64,000 bases of DNA. It comes from Methylopila sp. M107 (GTDB taxonomy: Bacteria; Pseudomonadota; Alphaproteobacteria; Rhizobiales; Methylopilaceae). The notes beneath the pieces were generated by a model that searched no databases, was not told where the DNA came from, and saw nothing but the letters and a program-made list of their open reading frames with translations. Each line of letters begins with the position of its first letter. Position 1 is the first letter of the stretch. The translations under genes were made by a program, and so were the position numbers. The stretch lies in the NCBI RefSeq assembly GCF_000384475.1, contig NZ_ARWB01000001.1:3413039-3477038 (forward strand), given 5' to 3'. Positions 1-8,454 of this stretch are shown piece by piece.

Positions 1-2
1 GA

Positions 3-605
3 CTGACGTTCAATGTTCTCCGGTCTGGTAATAGTTTGGCGATCGGTTCATCGGGTCAGTATCGTATTATTTGGTCTCATGAGAAGGCCTTCAAGAATGG
101 ATCCTTTTCCGTGTCAGTGGCTGTCGCGACCTACGGCCGATCGGGCAAACGCAAAAATGTAGTTTACATAAAGGGAAAGAAAAATTCCTACAACACTTCA
201 CTTTCTACGTTTTTTCGTGAAGGCGGAGGGTCAACAGATGTTGTAATGACAGGCTCATTAGGAAGCGCCGAGGTTAAATTTTATCGAGAATTTGAAACTG
301 GAGATAGAGAGCTTGTGCGCAGGCGTTTGGCGGGCTCTCAAGAGGGCGTTTGGCATGGTATGGTGCAGTTCAAGGACCAGTACGCGATTTACACGACGCA
401 ACATTCCAGTTTCAATTGTTACCTGTCATACACAAATATTTCCAATGGAGACGCCGTAGGGGCAGTTCGCCTCAATAATGGCCGATTGGCCAATAAGTGC
501 AATGGCGGTACGAGCATCAAAATGGCGGATGGAAGTATTGGTTCGCTGATTAGCGTCAGCGATGACAATATCGGAACCTACTTCTTGAGGCATAAGAGCG
601 ATTAG
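3..605 (+). CDS. Partial hypothetical protein, low GC
   Basis: The reading frame is open from base 3 to the TAG at 603-605, so the gene probably begins left of the window; the first internal start would be TTG at 36. About 200 residues are visible, rich in Ser, Gly, Asn and Tyr with alternating polar/hydrophobic stretches that suggest beta strands. Two cysteines lie in the C-terminal third. I recognise no family. Base composition is close to 48% GC with AT-rich third positions, very unlike the neighbouring genes, which points to recent transfer or to the edge of an island continuing leftwards. Function unknown; moderately sure that it is coding because the frame is long in an AT-richer context. 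Confidence 0.55.
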   Translation: MTFNVLRSGNSLAIGSSGQYRIIWSHEKAFKNGSFSVSVAVATYGRSGKRKNVVYIKGKKNSYNTSLSTFFREGGGSTDVVMTGSLGSAEVKFYREFETGDRELVRRRLAGSQEGVWHGMVQFKDQYAIYTTQHSSFNCYLSYTNISNGDAVGAVRLNNGRLANKCNGGTSIKMADGSIGSLISVSDDNIGTYFLRHKSD

Positions 606-958
606 ACATGTGCGACCTTAGCCTGAGGGCGGAGGATCGGGACGATATGCGAAGCGAAGGCGCGCCTTTCTGATTGACACGCTGCGGCGCCCGACCGCCC
701 AACAGAGCCAGCTCGCCGGCGCGCGACATCATCGGATGGTGACGACGATGCGCCGGTTCAAACGTCCCTGAGATGCGGGGCGACGCGTCGGCGTCAGGCT
801 TTCGCGCGCCAGGCGAGACGGCTATGGCCCACGCCGATCGATAGCTCCGTCGCCCGTGCGAGGAATGCGGAGCCCCGCTTCACACCCTCCCGCGCGTTGC
901 CCCCGCGCCCCAAACCCTCTATCGCCATTCGCCCTCGACGATCGACAGGGCGAATGCG
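606..958. other. Intergenic, no gene seen
   Basis: This 353-base gap marks the shift from the low-GC fragment on the left to typical high-GC chromosome. I see no tRNA, no clear terminator hairpin with a T tract and no convincing short gene. It may contain the border of a transferred segment, but no direct repeat or integrase remnant can be seen. Confidence 0.4.
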
Positions 959-2302
959 GTGGCCTCCAGAACTGACCAGAGCTTGGGTGCGCCAAAAAAC
1001 TCGCCGGCCCGCGTGCTGTTCGCGAGCCTGATCGGCACCACGATCGAGTTCTTCGACTTCTACATCTACGCGACCGCCGCCGTTTTGGTGTTCCCAAAAC
1101 TGTTCTTTCCGGGCGCGGACCCGGCGACCGCGACGCTGCAGTCCTTCGCGACCTTCGCCATCGCCTTCTTCGCGCGCCCCGTCGGCGCCGCTCTGTTCGG
1201 GCACTTCGGCGACAGGGTCGGGCGCAAGGCGACGCTGGTCGCGGCGCTCATGACCATGGGGCTCTCCACCGTCGCGATCGGGCTGCTGCCGACCTATGGG
1301 CCGCTCGGCGCGCTCGGGCCTTATGGCGACGTCGGCATCCTCGCGCCGATCCTGCTCTGCCTGTTCCGCATCGGCCAGGGGCTCGGGCTCGGCGGCGAAT
1401 GGGGCGGGGCGGTGCTGCTCGCGACCGAGAACGCGCCTCCGGGCAAGGAAGCCTGGTACGGCATGTTCCCGCAGCTCGGCGCGCCGATCGGGTTTTTGTG
1501 CTCGACGGGCAGCTTTCTGCTGCTGACGGATCTTTTGACCGAAGAGCAGTTCCTGAACTGGGGCTGGCGCGTGCCGTTCGTCGCGAGCGCGGCGCTGGTG
1601 CTGGTCGGGCTTTGGGTCCGGCTCAAGATCGCCGAGACTCCCGCGTTCCAGAAGACCATCGAGCGCGAGGAGCGCGAGCGGGTGCCGCTCGCCGCCGCCG
1701 TCTCGGGCCACGCGGCGACGCTCGCGCTCGCCACAATCGCCGCCGCCGCGACGTTTGCGATCTTCTACCTGATGACGGTGTTCACGCTGAGCTGGGGCAC
1801 CTCGGCGCTGGGATACACGCGCGGGGAGTTCCTGCCGCTGCAGATGATCGGCGTGGTGTTTTTGGGATTGATGATCCCGGTCTCCGCCAAATTCGCCGAC
1901 CGGTTCGGGCGCGAGACGACGCTGATCATCGCGAGCCTGCTGATCGTCGCCTTCGGCTTCACTTTCGAAACGCTGTTCGTCGCCGGAAACCCGGTTTCGG
2001 TCGCGGTCTTCCTGTCGATCGGGCTCGGGCTGATGGGGCTGACCTATGGACCGCTCGGCGCGGCGCTCGCCGAACTGTTCCCGACGGCGGTGCGCTACAC
2101 CGGCGCCTCGGTCGCCTTCACGCTCGCCGGCATTCTGGGCGCCTCGCCCGCGCCATATGTCGCGACCGCGCTCGGCAAGACCTACGGGCTCGGCGCCGTG
2201 GGGCTGTATCTGTCGGGCGTCGCGGCCGCGGCCGCGATCGCGTTCTGGGCGATCGGCCGGCGGCGCAGCTTTGCGGCCAATGCGGCCGGAGTGGCCGCAT
2301 GA
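959..2302 (+). CDS. MFS transporter, metabolite:H+ symporter (MHS) type
   Basis: A 447-residue inner-membrane protein with about 12 hydrophobic segments. The first helix carries IEFFDFYIYATAA, typical of the MHS branch (ProP, KgtP, ShiA relatives). The loop after helix 2 has the MFS motif A in the form GHFGDRVGRKA (residues about 81-91), and helix 4/5 carries GLGLGGEWGGA, also characteristic of MHS proteins. The start is a GTG; no in-frame ATG lies closer to the first helix. The substrate cannot be predicted from sequence; dicarboxylates, betaine or aromatic acids are family possibilities. It stands alone, 34 bases before the next gene, with which it may be co-transcribed. A long open antisense frame covers it but is a high-GC artefact. 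Confidence 0.88.
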   Translation: MASRTDQSLGAPKNSPARVLFASLIGTTIEFFDFYIYATAAVLVFPKLFFPGADPATATLQSFATFAIAFFARPVGAALFGHFGDRVGRKATLVAALMTMGLSTVAIGLLPTYGPLGALGPYGDVGILAPILLCLFRIGQGLGLGGEWGGAVLLATENAPPGKEAWYGMFPQLGAPIGFLCSTGSFLLLTDLLTEEQFLNWGWRVPFVASAALVLVGLWVRLKIAETPAFQKTIEREERERVPLAAAVSGHAATLALATIAAAATFAIFYLMTVFTLSWGTSALGYTRGEFLPLQMIGVVFLGLMIPVSAKFADRFGRETTLIIASLLIVAFGFTFETLFVAGNPVSVAVFLSIGLGLMGLTYGPLGAALAELFPTAVRYTGASVAFTLAGILGASPAPYVATALGKTYGLGAVGLYLSGVAAAAAIAFWAIGRRRSFAANAAGVAA

Positions 2303-2336
2303 GGCGGCCTCTGGCCATAGCGCTGGCCACATCGCG

Positions 2337-3065
2337 ATGATCCCCTGGGTCCACCTCGACAGCGCGCTGGCGCCCGGCGGCGACCACGATCTGCGCCTGC
2401 TCCGGCGCGGCGCGGAATTCTCGATCCGGCTCGGCCACAACGAGCTGATGAACAGCCGATTGTCCGGCTCGGAGAAGGCTTTAGCGACATTGACGGCCGC
2501 GAAGCTCGTCGGCCGCGCGGCGCCCAGAACGCTGATCGGCGGCCTCGGCATGGGGTTTACGCTGGGGGCGGCGCTGGGCTCGCTGCCGGCCGACGCCAAG
2601 GTCGTGGTGGCGGAGCTCGTTCCGGCCGTCGTGGCCTGGGCGCGCGGCCCGATGGCCGAACTGTTTGGCGGGATGCTCGACGACCCCCGCGTCGAGATCG
2701 TGCAGGACGACGTCGGCGTGCTGATCCGCTCCGGCCGCGGCGGCTGGGACGGCATCATGCTCGACGTCGACAACGGCCCGGAAGCCATGACGCGCTCGGC
2801 CAATGACGGGCTTTACGGCCAAGAAGGTCTAGGCGACGCCCATGCGGCGCTGCGCCCCGGCGGGGTGCTGGCGGTATGGTCGCAGGGGCCCGATCCCGCG
2901 TTCGGCAAACGCCTGTCGCGCACGGGTTTTTCCGTCGAGGAGAAGCGGGTGCGGGCGAGCGACAGCGGCAAGGGCGCGCGGCACGTCATCTGGCTGGCGA
3001 CCAAGCAGGGGGCCCGGGCGCAGTTTACCGGTCCCAGGTCCGGAGCGCCCCGCCGGCGGCGCTGA
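2337..3065 (+). CDS. Spermidine synthase-like protein
   Basis: A 242-residue protein with the Rossmann-like methyltransferase fold of the SpeE family. The glycine loop reads GGLGMGFTLGAAL (about residues 63-75), followed by an acidic AELVP strand end and QDDV. At the position where true aminopropyltransferases have DSTDP, this protein has DVDNGP, so the usual catalytic and substrate-binding residues are altered. It also lacks most of the N-terminal beta domain of SpeE. It is better described as a spermidine-synthase-like protein of unknown reaction than as SpeE. The ATG at 2337 was chosen because it directly precedes the conserved part; the frame is open upstream but runs inside the MFS gene. 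It converges on nth with only 4 bases between stops. Confidence 0.75.
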   Translation: MIPWVHLDSALAPGGDHDLRLLRRGAEFSIRLGHNELMNSRLSGSEKALATLTAAKLVGRAAPRTLIGGLGMGFTLGAALGSLPADAKVVVAELVPAVVAWARGPMAELFGGMLDDPRVEIVQDDVGVLIRSGRGGWDGIMLDVDNGPEAMTRSANDGLYGQEGLGDAHAALRPGGVLAVWSQGPDPAFGKRLSRTGFSVEEKRVRASDSGKGARHVIWLATKQGARAQFTGPRSGAPRRRR

Positions 3066-3069
3066 AGCC

Positions 3070-3777
3070 TCATGCGACCGGCTTCGGCTCGAACGGGCAC
3101 AGATCCGCGATAAGGCACCGAAAGCATTCCGGTTTCCGCGCCTTGCAGACATAGCGCCCGTGCAGGATCAGCCAGTGGTGCGCGTGCCGGCGATAGCGCA
3201 TCGGCACCGTCTTCTCGAGCCCGAGCTCGACTTCGAGCGGCGTCTTGCCCGGCGCGAGCCGGGTGCGGTTGCCAAGGCGGAACAGGTGGGTGTCGACCGC
3301 CATGGTGGGCTCGCCGAAGGCCGTGTTCATCACCACATTCGCGGTCTTGCGGCCGACGCCCGGCAGCAGCTCCAGCGCCGCGCGCGAGGGCGGCACGACG
3401 CCGCCATGCTCGAAAATCAGCTTTTCGGACAAGGCGATGACGTTCTTCGCTTTGTTGCGAAACAGCCCGATCGTGCGGATCAGTTCGCGCACGCGGTCCT
3501 CGCCGAGCGCCACCATGGCCTCAGGGGTCGCGGCTTCGGCGAACAGTTTTCGGGTCGCCTTGTTGACGCCGACGTCCGTCGCCTGCGCCGAGAGCACGAC
3601 GGCGACCAGGAGCGTGAAAGGGTCGGTGTATTCCAGCTCGCCCTTGGGTTCCGGATCGAGCGCTTCGAAGCGGCGGAAGATCTCCTCCACGGTCGCGGCC
3701 GGCAGTCGCCGCGGCTGGACGGCGCGCTTCTGTTTCGCGGGCGGCTTGGCGGCGGCGGAGGACTGTCGGGAGGCCAT
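3070..3777 (-). CDS. nth: Endonuclease III (DNA glycosylase/AP lyase)
   Basis: A 235-residue base-excision repair enzyme that removes oxidised pyrimidines and cleaves the abasic site. The helix-hairpin-helix LLPGVGRKTANVV carries the catalytic lysine (K144) and VDTH the catalytic aspartate (D162). The C-terminal 4Fe-4S motif Cys-X6-Cys-X2-Cys-X5-Cys is intact (C211, C218, C221, C227). The ATG at 3777 gives a 20-residue basic N-terminal tail before the conserved domain. It is divergent from the DUF2244 gene with only 20 bases between start codons, so their promoters must overlap or lie inside the opposite gene. Confidence 0.95.
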   Translation of the reverse strand: MASRQSSAAAKPPAKQKRAVQPRRLPAATVEEIFRRFEALDPEPKGELEYTDPFTLLVAVVLSAQATDVGVNKATRKLFAEAATPEAMVALGEDRVRELIRTIGLFRNKAKNVIALSEKLIFEHGGVVPPSRAALELLPGVGRKTANVVMNTAFGEPTMAVDTHLFRLGNRTRLAPGKTPLEVELGLEKTVPMRYRRHAHHWLILHGRYVCKARKPECFRCLIADLCPFEPKPVA

Positions 3778-3797
3778 GGTTTTGTTATAGTGAGCCG

Positions 3798-4349
3798 ATG
3801 AGCGAGCGCGCCACCAGCTTCGAGCCGGCCGCATCGGGCGTCCCCAGAAACGTGGGCGCGGACGAACAGGTCTTTGCGGCCGAGATCAAGCCGCACCGCT
3901 CGCTCGGCCCCCGCGGCTTCGCCATCGTGATCGGCGCCTTCGCAACGCTGTCCGCGCTGATCAGCGTGCCGTTCTACCTGCTCGGCGCCTGGCCGGTGGT
4001 GGGTTTCCTCGGCCTCGACGTGCTCGCGCTCTGGATCGCGTTCCGTCTGTCCTTCGCCCAGGCGCGGGCCTGCGAGCAGGTGGCGCTGAGCTACATCGAG
4101 CTGGTCGTGCGCAAGATCGCGCCGGGCGGCGCGATGCGGGAGTGGCGCTTCAACCCGAGCTGGGTGCGCATCGAGTCCGAGAAGGACGAGGAGTTCGGCA
4201 TGACCCGGCTCTCGGTCACGGCTCGCGAGTCCAGGCTCGCCATCGCGGAGGCCCTGTCGCCGCATGAGCGCGCCGACTTCGCGGAAGCGTTCGGACGGGC
4301 GCTCGCGACAGCGAAGGCGGGTCCGCGACGCGAGGCGTCGAACGGCTGA
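3798..4349 (+). CDS. DUF2244 family membrane protein
   Basis: A 183-residue protein with two close transmembrane helices at about residues 45-90 (FAIVIGAFATLSALISV and WPVVGFLGLDVLALWIAF), preceded by the family hallmark PHRSLGPRGF. The C-terminal half is cytoplasmic with alternating strands. DUF2244 proteins are common in Alphaproteobacteria and have no assigned function. Its placement beside nth on the opposite strand may mean a shared regulatory gap. The ATG at 3798 is the first in the frame. Confidence 0.85.
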   Translation: MSERATSFEPAASGVPRNVGADEQVFAAEIKPHRSLGPRGFAIVIGAFATLSALISVPFYLLGAWPVVGFLGLDVLALWIAFRLSFAQARACEQVALSYIELVVRKIAPGGAMREWRFNPSWVRIESEKDEEFGMTRLSVTARESRLAIAEALSPHERADFAEAFGRALATAKAGPRREASNG

Positions 4350-4523
4350 CCTTCTGTCGCCGGAATGTCACGCGCCGCGATTTCGACTTAATGGCAGGAA
4401 GACATTCCGGAACCGCCGACGTGCGTCCGCGTTTGGTCTCCATGCGACGGCCCGTAGCGATCGGGAGCGAGCCGACGTTTCGAACCGAGCCCGGTTGCGT
4501 TTCAGCTCAAAGGATTGCGTTCC

Positions 4524-4688
4524 ATGGAAGGGCCACTCATCGGCATTCTGATTACCGTTCTGGTGATCGTCCTGGTGCTCTGGCTGATCGGCATGCTGCC
4601 GATCGACGGCCGCGCCAAGCAGATCGCCCGGATCATCGTCATCATCATCGGCATCATCTCGCTGCTGAAGTACCTCGCGGTCTTCTGA
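4524..4688 (+). CDS. Small two-helix membrane protein (Thivi_2564-like)
   Basis: A 54-residue protein made almost wholly of two hydrophobic helices (residues about 4-25 and 36-53) joined by a short polar turn with DGRAKQ. The pattern resembles the small Thivi_2564-type membrane proteins, whose function is unknown. The ATG at 4524 follows an AAAGGA sequence 8 bases upstream. The frame ends 26 bases before the stop of galE, which faces it. It is short, but the clean amphipathic layout and the start signal argue that it is real. Confidence 0.65.
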   Translation: MEGPLIGILITVLVIVLVLWLIGMLPIDGRAKQIARIIVIIIGIISLLKYLAVF

Positions 4689-4714
4689 GACGAGGCGAAA
4701 CGACGCCCTATCAT

Positions 4715-5734
4715 TCAGCCGACGCGGCGCCCTGCAGGAGCGGGGCGCCGCGTCTGCGTCGGCCACCAGCTTCTTTCCCATCGCAGGGCATCGGCCACGA
4801 TGCGGTCGAGATCGGCGCGCTCGGGCCGCCATCCGAGCCGATCGCGGATCAGCGAGGCGTCAGCGATCGAGACGTAAGGGTCGCCCGGCCGGCTTGCGTC
4901 CCGGCGGACAGGAAAATCCCCGCCCGTCACGCGCCGCACCGCTTCCACGACCTCCTTCACCGAATAGCCGCGTCCGTACCCGCAGTTGAGCGTGAGGTTC
5001 TCGCCGCCGCGCCTTAGGTGCCGCAACGCCGCGACATGGGCGTCGGCGAGGTCCGACACGTGGATGTAGTCACGCACCCCGGTGCCGTCGGGGGTCGGCA
5101 GTCCGTCCCCGAAAATGCTGAGCCCCTCGTTCAGCCCCAGCGCCGCCCGCGCCGCGACCGTGATGAGGTTCGCGGCTTCCGGCGCGCGCTGTCCGGTGCG
5201 GCCGGCGGGATCCGCGCCGGCGACGTTGAAATAGCGCAGGGTCACGTAAGTGAGATCGTGAGCCGCGGCCGTGTCCCGCAGAATCCATTCCGACATCAGC
5301 TTCGACAGTCCGTATGGCGACGCCGGCGCGCAAGGCGCGGTCTCGGGCGTCGGCGTCGGCGGCTCGCGACCGTAGACGGCGGCGGTCGAGGAGAAGATCA
5401 CATGGCGCGCCCGGGACGCGACGACCGCCGCCAGCAGGTCGCGCGTCTTCGCCGTGTTCGCCGCGTAGTAGCCGAGCGGGTCGCGGACGGAATCCGGCGC
5501 CGAAATCCGCGCGGCGAAGTGCGCCACCGCGTCGACCCCATGGTCCTCGATCGTGCGCAAGACGAGGTTGGCGTCCGCGACGTCGCCGATCACCAGCGGA
5601 ACGCCGTCGGGAACCGCGTTCCTGTCGCCGGTGGACAGATCGTCGAGCACCACCGCGGGCTCGCCGGCGTCGCGCAGGGCGTGCGCCATGTGCGACCCGA
5701 TATAGCCGGCGCCCCCTGTGATCAGCACCGCCAT
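4715..5734 (-). CDS. galE: UDP-glucose 4-epimerase
   Basis: A 339-residue extended short-chain dehydrogenase that interconverts UDP-glucose and UDP-galactose for polysaccharide synthesis. The N-terminal NAD loop is GGAGYIGS (residues 7-14), the catalytic Ser/Thr lies in SSTAAVYG and the Tyr-X3-Lys pair in YGLSK. The substrate motif RYFNVAGAD and the late segment GVRDYIHVSDLADAH are typical GalE features. The ATG at 5734 puts the Rossmann strand MAVLITGG at the very N-terminus as in the family; an upstream in-frame start would add 22 residues without homology. It likely feeds the polysaccharide locus at 13-20 kb. Confidence 0.93.
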   Translation of the reverse strand: MAVLITGGAGYIGSHMAHALRDAGEPAVVLDDLSTGDRNAVPDGVPLVIGDVADANLVLRTIEDHGVDAVAHFAARISAPDSVRDPLGYYAANTAKTRDLLAAVVASRARHVIFSSTAAVYGREPPTPTPETAPCAPASPYGLSKLMSEWILRDTAAAHDLTYVTLRYFNVAGADPAGRTGQRAPEAANLITVAARAALGLNEGLSIFGDGLPTPDGTGVRDYIHVSDLADAHVAALRHLRRGGENLTLNCGYGRGYSVKEVVEAVRRVTGGDFPVRRDASRPGDPYVSIADASLIRDRLGWRPERADLDRIVADALRWERSWWPTQTRRPAPAGRRVG

Positions 5735-5929
5735 CGATCGCCCTCGCGGCCGCACGGCTGAATCGCCTGCGCAATCTGCGGGTAGCATAGCCGCGGCCAT
5801 CTTTCCGTTTGGTTGAAATGCGCGCCGGCGGCTTGGCCCGCGTGCGACGTCGTGTTCACGTCGGCGTCAACGCTTCCTTCACCTTGAGGTTCGAAAGTCG
5901 GACTTCATTCAGGAAGCGGACGGCGATCA

Positions 5930-8074
5930 ATGGCGAATGCAGGTGCGGCGGCGGTCGCGGTTCGCGCTCCGCACCGGTGGTGGCGGAGCCTTGCGGCGAG
6001 GGCCACGGCCGCCGCTGCGATCATGCTCGCCACGCTCGCCTTGCTGCTGATCGCCATCAGCGCGTCCGGCGTCCGCGAGCAGACCGGGCGTGGCATCGAG
6101 CGCGAGGCGGCCGCCAGGGCCGACGAACTCGTCGCCCGCCTCGAAGCGGGGGACCTCGCCCTCAACGACGTCGGGCAGGCCGCGACCGCATCCGGCCTCG
6201 CTTACGCCTATGTGGACTCGGCGTCCGGGCGGCCGGTGTCGGGAACGCGCCCGGCGGCGCCGGCTCCCGCCGTCTCGGAGCAGCGACTGGGCGAGACGCA
6301 GCGGACCGACGCGACGCTTGTCGTGGCGTCCGAAGGCGTCGCGCATATCGCCAAGGCCGTGACGGTCGCGGGCGAGCCGATGACGCTGCGCGTCGGGAAA
6401 TCGCTCGCCGCCGCCGAAGACGCCGGGACCCGGACCGCGATGCAGGGCGTCGCCGCGGCGCTCGCCTTCCTGGCGCTGGCTCTGCCGATCCTCGCCTTCG
6501 CGGTCGACCGCGTGGCCGCTCCGCTTCGGGCGCTGACGCGCGCCGTCTCGACGCCCGGTTCGTCGCAGGCGGAAATGCGCGCGGCCGGCTCTCGCGGCGA
6601 CGAGGTCGGCGCGCTTGCCCGCGCCCATCTCGCCATCGCGCGCAACCTTGCGCAGAACGCGGACGCGCTTCACCGGCTGACCTTCGACGATCCCCTGACG
6701 CAGTTGCCGAACCGCGCCAGCCTGACGAGCCGGGTCGCCGCCGCGCTGCAGATCGGCCAGCCGCTCGCGGTGCTGAAGATCGAGGTTCAGGGCCTGTCCC
6801 GGGTCGCCGCCGGCCTCGGCCAGCAGTTCGGCGACGAGGCCGTGCGACGCGCCGGCGAACGGCTGCGCGAGATGGCGATCGACTGGGCGCGCGACGCGGA
6901 GTCGCCCATCGTGCGCGCCGCGGACGACGCCGAGCCGATGCTGGCCCGGATTTCCGACACCGGCTTCGGCCTGCTGCTGTTCGGCGCGGAATCCGGCGCC
7001 GCGCAGGCGCTTGCGACGGCCGCGCTCGCGGCTTTCGAAGCGCCGCTGTTCGTGGGCGAACATCACGTCGCGACGACGCTCGCCATCGGCGTGGCGCTCG
7101 CGCCGGCGGACGGCGACGACGCGGGCGCTTTGCTGAGGTCCGCGGCGGCAGCGGTCTCGGCCGCGCGCGCGGCCGGCCCGCAGTCCATTCGCTTCGCCGG
7201 CGCCGAGCTCAACCGGATGGCCTATGGCCGGCTGCGGCTGGAGCAGGACCTGCGGCGCGCGATCGATCGCGGCGAACTCGAACTGCACTACCAGCCGCAG
7301 ATCGCGCTGTCGTCGCGCGCCGTCTCCGGCGCCGAGGCGCTGGTGCGCTGGCGGCATCCGATCCGCGGGCTGGTTTCGCCCATGGAGTTCGTGCCGCTCG
7401 CCGAGGAATGCGGTCTGATCGAGCCGCTCGGGCGGTTCGTCCTCGCGCAGGCGAGCCGCACCGCCGCGGACTGGCACGCGCGGGGGCTCCCGCTGAGGAT
7501 CGCGGTCAACGTCTCGGCGATCCAGTTCGGGCACCAGCGCTTCGCCGACCGGACGCTCGACATCATCGGCGCGGCCGGCGCGGACCCGTCGCAGATCGAG
7601 CTCGAGATCACCGAGAGCGCGGCCATGGGCGACCCGGCGCATGCGGCCCGCGAACTCGCCCCGCTCAAGTCCGCCGGCATCAGGATCGCGATCGACGATT
7701 TTGGCACCGGCTATTCGAACCTGTCGGCTTTGACGCGCCTGCCGTTCGACGTGCTGAAGATCGACCGCGCCTTCGTCCGCGACGCCTCCGGCGCGATCGG
7801 CGCGCGGGCCGTGGTCGCGGCCGTCATGGGCCTCGCCCGGAACCTCGGCTTCGAGACCGTGGCCGAAGGCGTCGAGACCGAAGACCAGCTCGAATTCGTG
7901 ACAGAGCAGGGCTGTACGCATGTGCAGGGCTATCTGTTCGGCAAGCCGATGCCGGCGCCGGCCTTCGAGGCCTGGTACAGGCAGCGCATGATCGACGACC
8001 TGCGCGCGCTGGGCGAACGCGGCGCTGATCAGCCGCGGCCCGAGCCGGCCTGGGCCGCGAGCCTGTCGGCGTGA
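5930..8074 (+). CDS. Membrane c-di-GMP phosphodiesterase (degenerate GGDEF + EAL)
   Basis: A 714-residue inner-membrane signalling protein. Helix 1 (about residues 23-46) and helix 2 (about 166-190) flank a periplasmic sensor region. A GGDEF-fold domain follows at about 235-400, opening with DPLTQLPNRASL, but the signature loop reads SDTGF (near residue 342), so it should not make c-di-GMP. The EAL domain (about 430-690) is complete: EALVRW, NVSAIQF, EITES, DDFGTGYSNL, KID and AEGVET are present, so phosphodiesterase activity is expected. The stop codon overlaps the start of the next gene (GTGA), implying translational coupling with the acyl-carrier-like protein. Confidence 0.92.
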   Translation: MANAGAAAVAVRAPHRWWRSLAARATAAAAIMLATLALLLIAISASGVREQTGRGIEREAAARADELVARLEAGDLALNDVGQAATASGLAYAYVDSASGRPVSGTRPAAPAPAVSEQRLGETQRTDATLVVASEGVAHIAKAVTVAGEPMTLRVGKSLAAAEDAGTRTAMQGVAAALAFLALALPILAFAVDRVAAPLRALTRAVSTPGSSQAEMRAAGSRGDEVGALARAHLAIARNLAQNADALHRLTFDDPLTQLPNRASLTSRVAAALQIGQPLAVLKIEVQGLSRVAAGLGQQFGDEAVRRAGERLREMAIDWARDAESPIVRAADDAEPMLARISDTGFGLLLFGAESGAAQALATAALAAFEAPLFVGEHHVATTLAIGVALAPADGDDAGALLRSAAAAVSAARAAGPQSIRFAGAELNRMAYGRLRLEQDLRRAIDRGELELHYQPQIALSSRAVSGAEALVRWRHPIRGLVSPMEFVPLAEECGLIEPLGRFVLAQASRTAADWHARGLPLRIAVNVSAIQFGHQRFADRTLDIIGAAGADPSQIELEITESAAMGDPAHAARELAPLKSAGIRIAIDDFGTGYSNLSALTRLPFDVLKIDRAFVRDASGAIGARAVVAAVMGLARNLGFETVAEGVETEDQLEFVTEQGCTHVQGYLFGKPMPAPAFEAWYRQRMIDDLRALGERGADQPRPEPAWAASLSA

Positions 8075-8388
8075 GGCGACTTGCGGCGATCGGCGCGTTT
8101 TTTCTCGCCGGCCTCGTCGGGTCGGGCGCGGTGGCGCAGACGGGCGGCGGAACGATCGAGCGCAAGGTGACGGCGATCGTGGCCGGCCAGCTCGGCGTCG
8201 ATCCCGCCAAGATCCGGCCGGGATCGAGCCTGCGGAGCGACCTCGGCGCGGACGATCTCGACCAGGTCGAACTGGTGATGGCGCTCGAGGAAGAGTTCGA
8301 CGTCTCGATCCCCGACGACGAAGCCGACAGAGCCAAGACGGTCGGCGAGATGGTCGCGCTGGTGGCCCGGTTGAAGTCCCGTCATTGA
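8071..8388 (+). CDS. Exported acyl-carrier-protein-like protein lacking the phosphopantetheine serine
   Basis: A 105-residue protein. Residues 1-22 form a signal peptide (basic MRRL, hydrophobic core, AVA/Q cleavage), and residues about 28-104 match the acyl carrier protein fold very closely, including GVDPAKI, VELVMALEEEF and VSIPDDEA. In ACPs the 4'-phosphopantetheine is attached to the serine of the DSL motif; here the sequence is GADDLDQVEL, so the serine position (residue 62) is aspartate. It should therefore stay apo, and would act in the periplasm if the signal works. GTG start overlaps the EAL gene stop. A role as a scaffold or binding domain is possible; no function is claimed. Confidence 0.8.
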   Translation: MRRLAAIGAFFLAGLVGSGAVAQTGGGTIERKVTAIVAGQLGVDPAKIRPGSSLRSDLGADDLDQVELVMALEEEFDVSIPDDEADRAKTVGEMVALVARLKSRH

Positions 8389-8454
8389 GCCGTCGCGGCG
8401 AAGCGTTTAGAACCGCCGCCCTGACATGACGGCCGGACGAAACGCAAAGCCCCG

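Noticed and set aside
794-2803. A 669-codon open frame on the minus strand over the MFS and SpeE-like genes
   Set aside because: Its translation is Arg/Pro/Ala-rich without domains; it is the usual antisense artefact of high-GC coding DNA. The same applies to long antisense frames at 5927-7921, 31855-33618 and 46257-48920.
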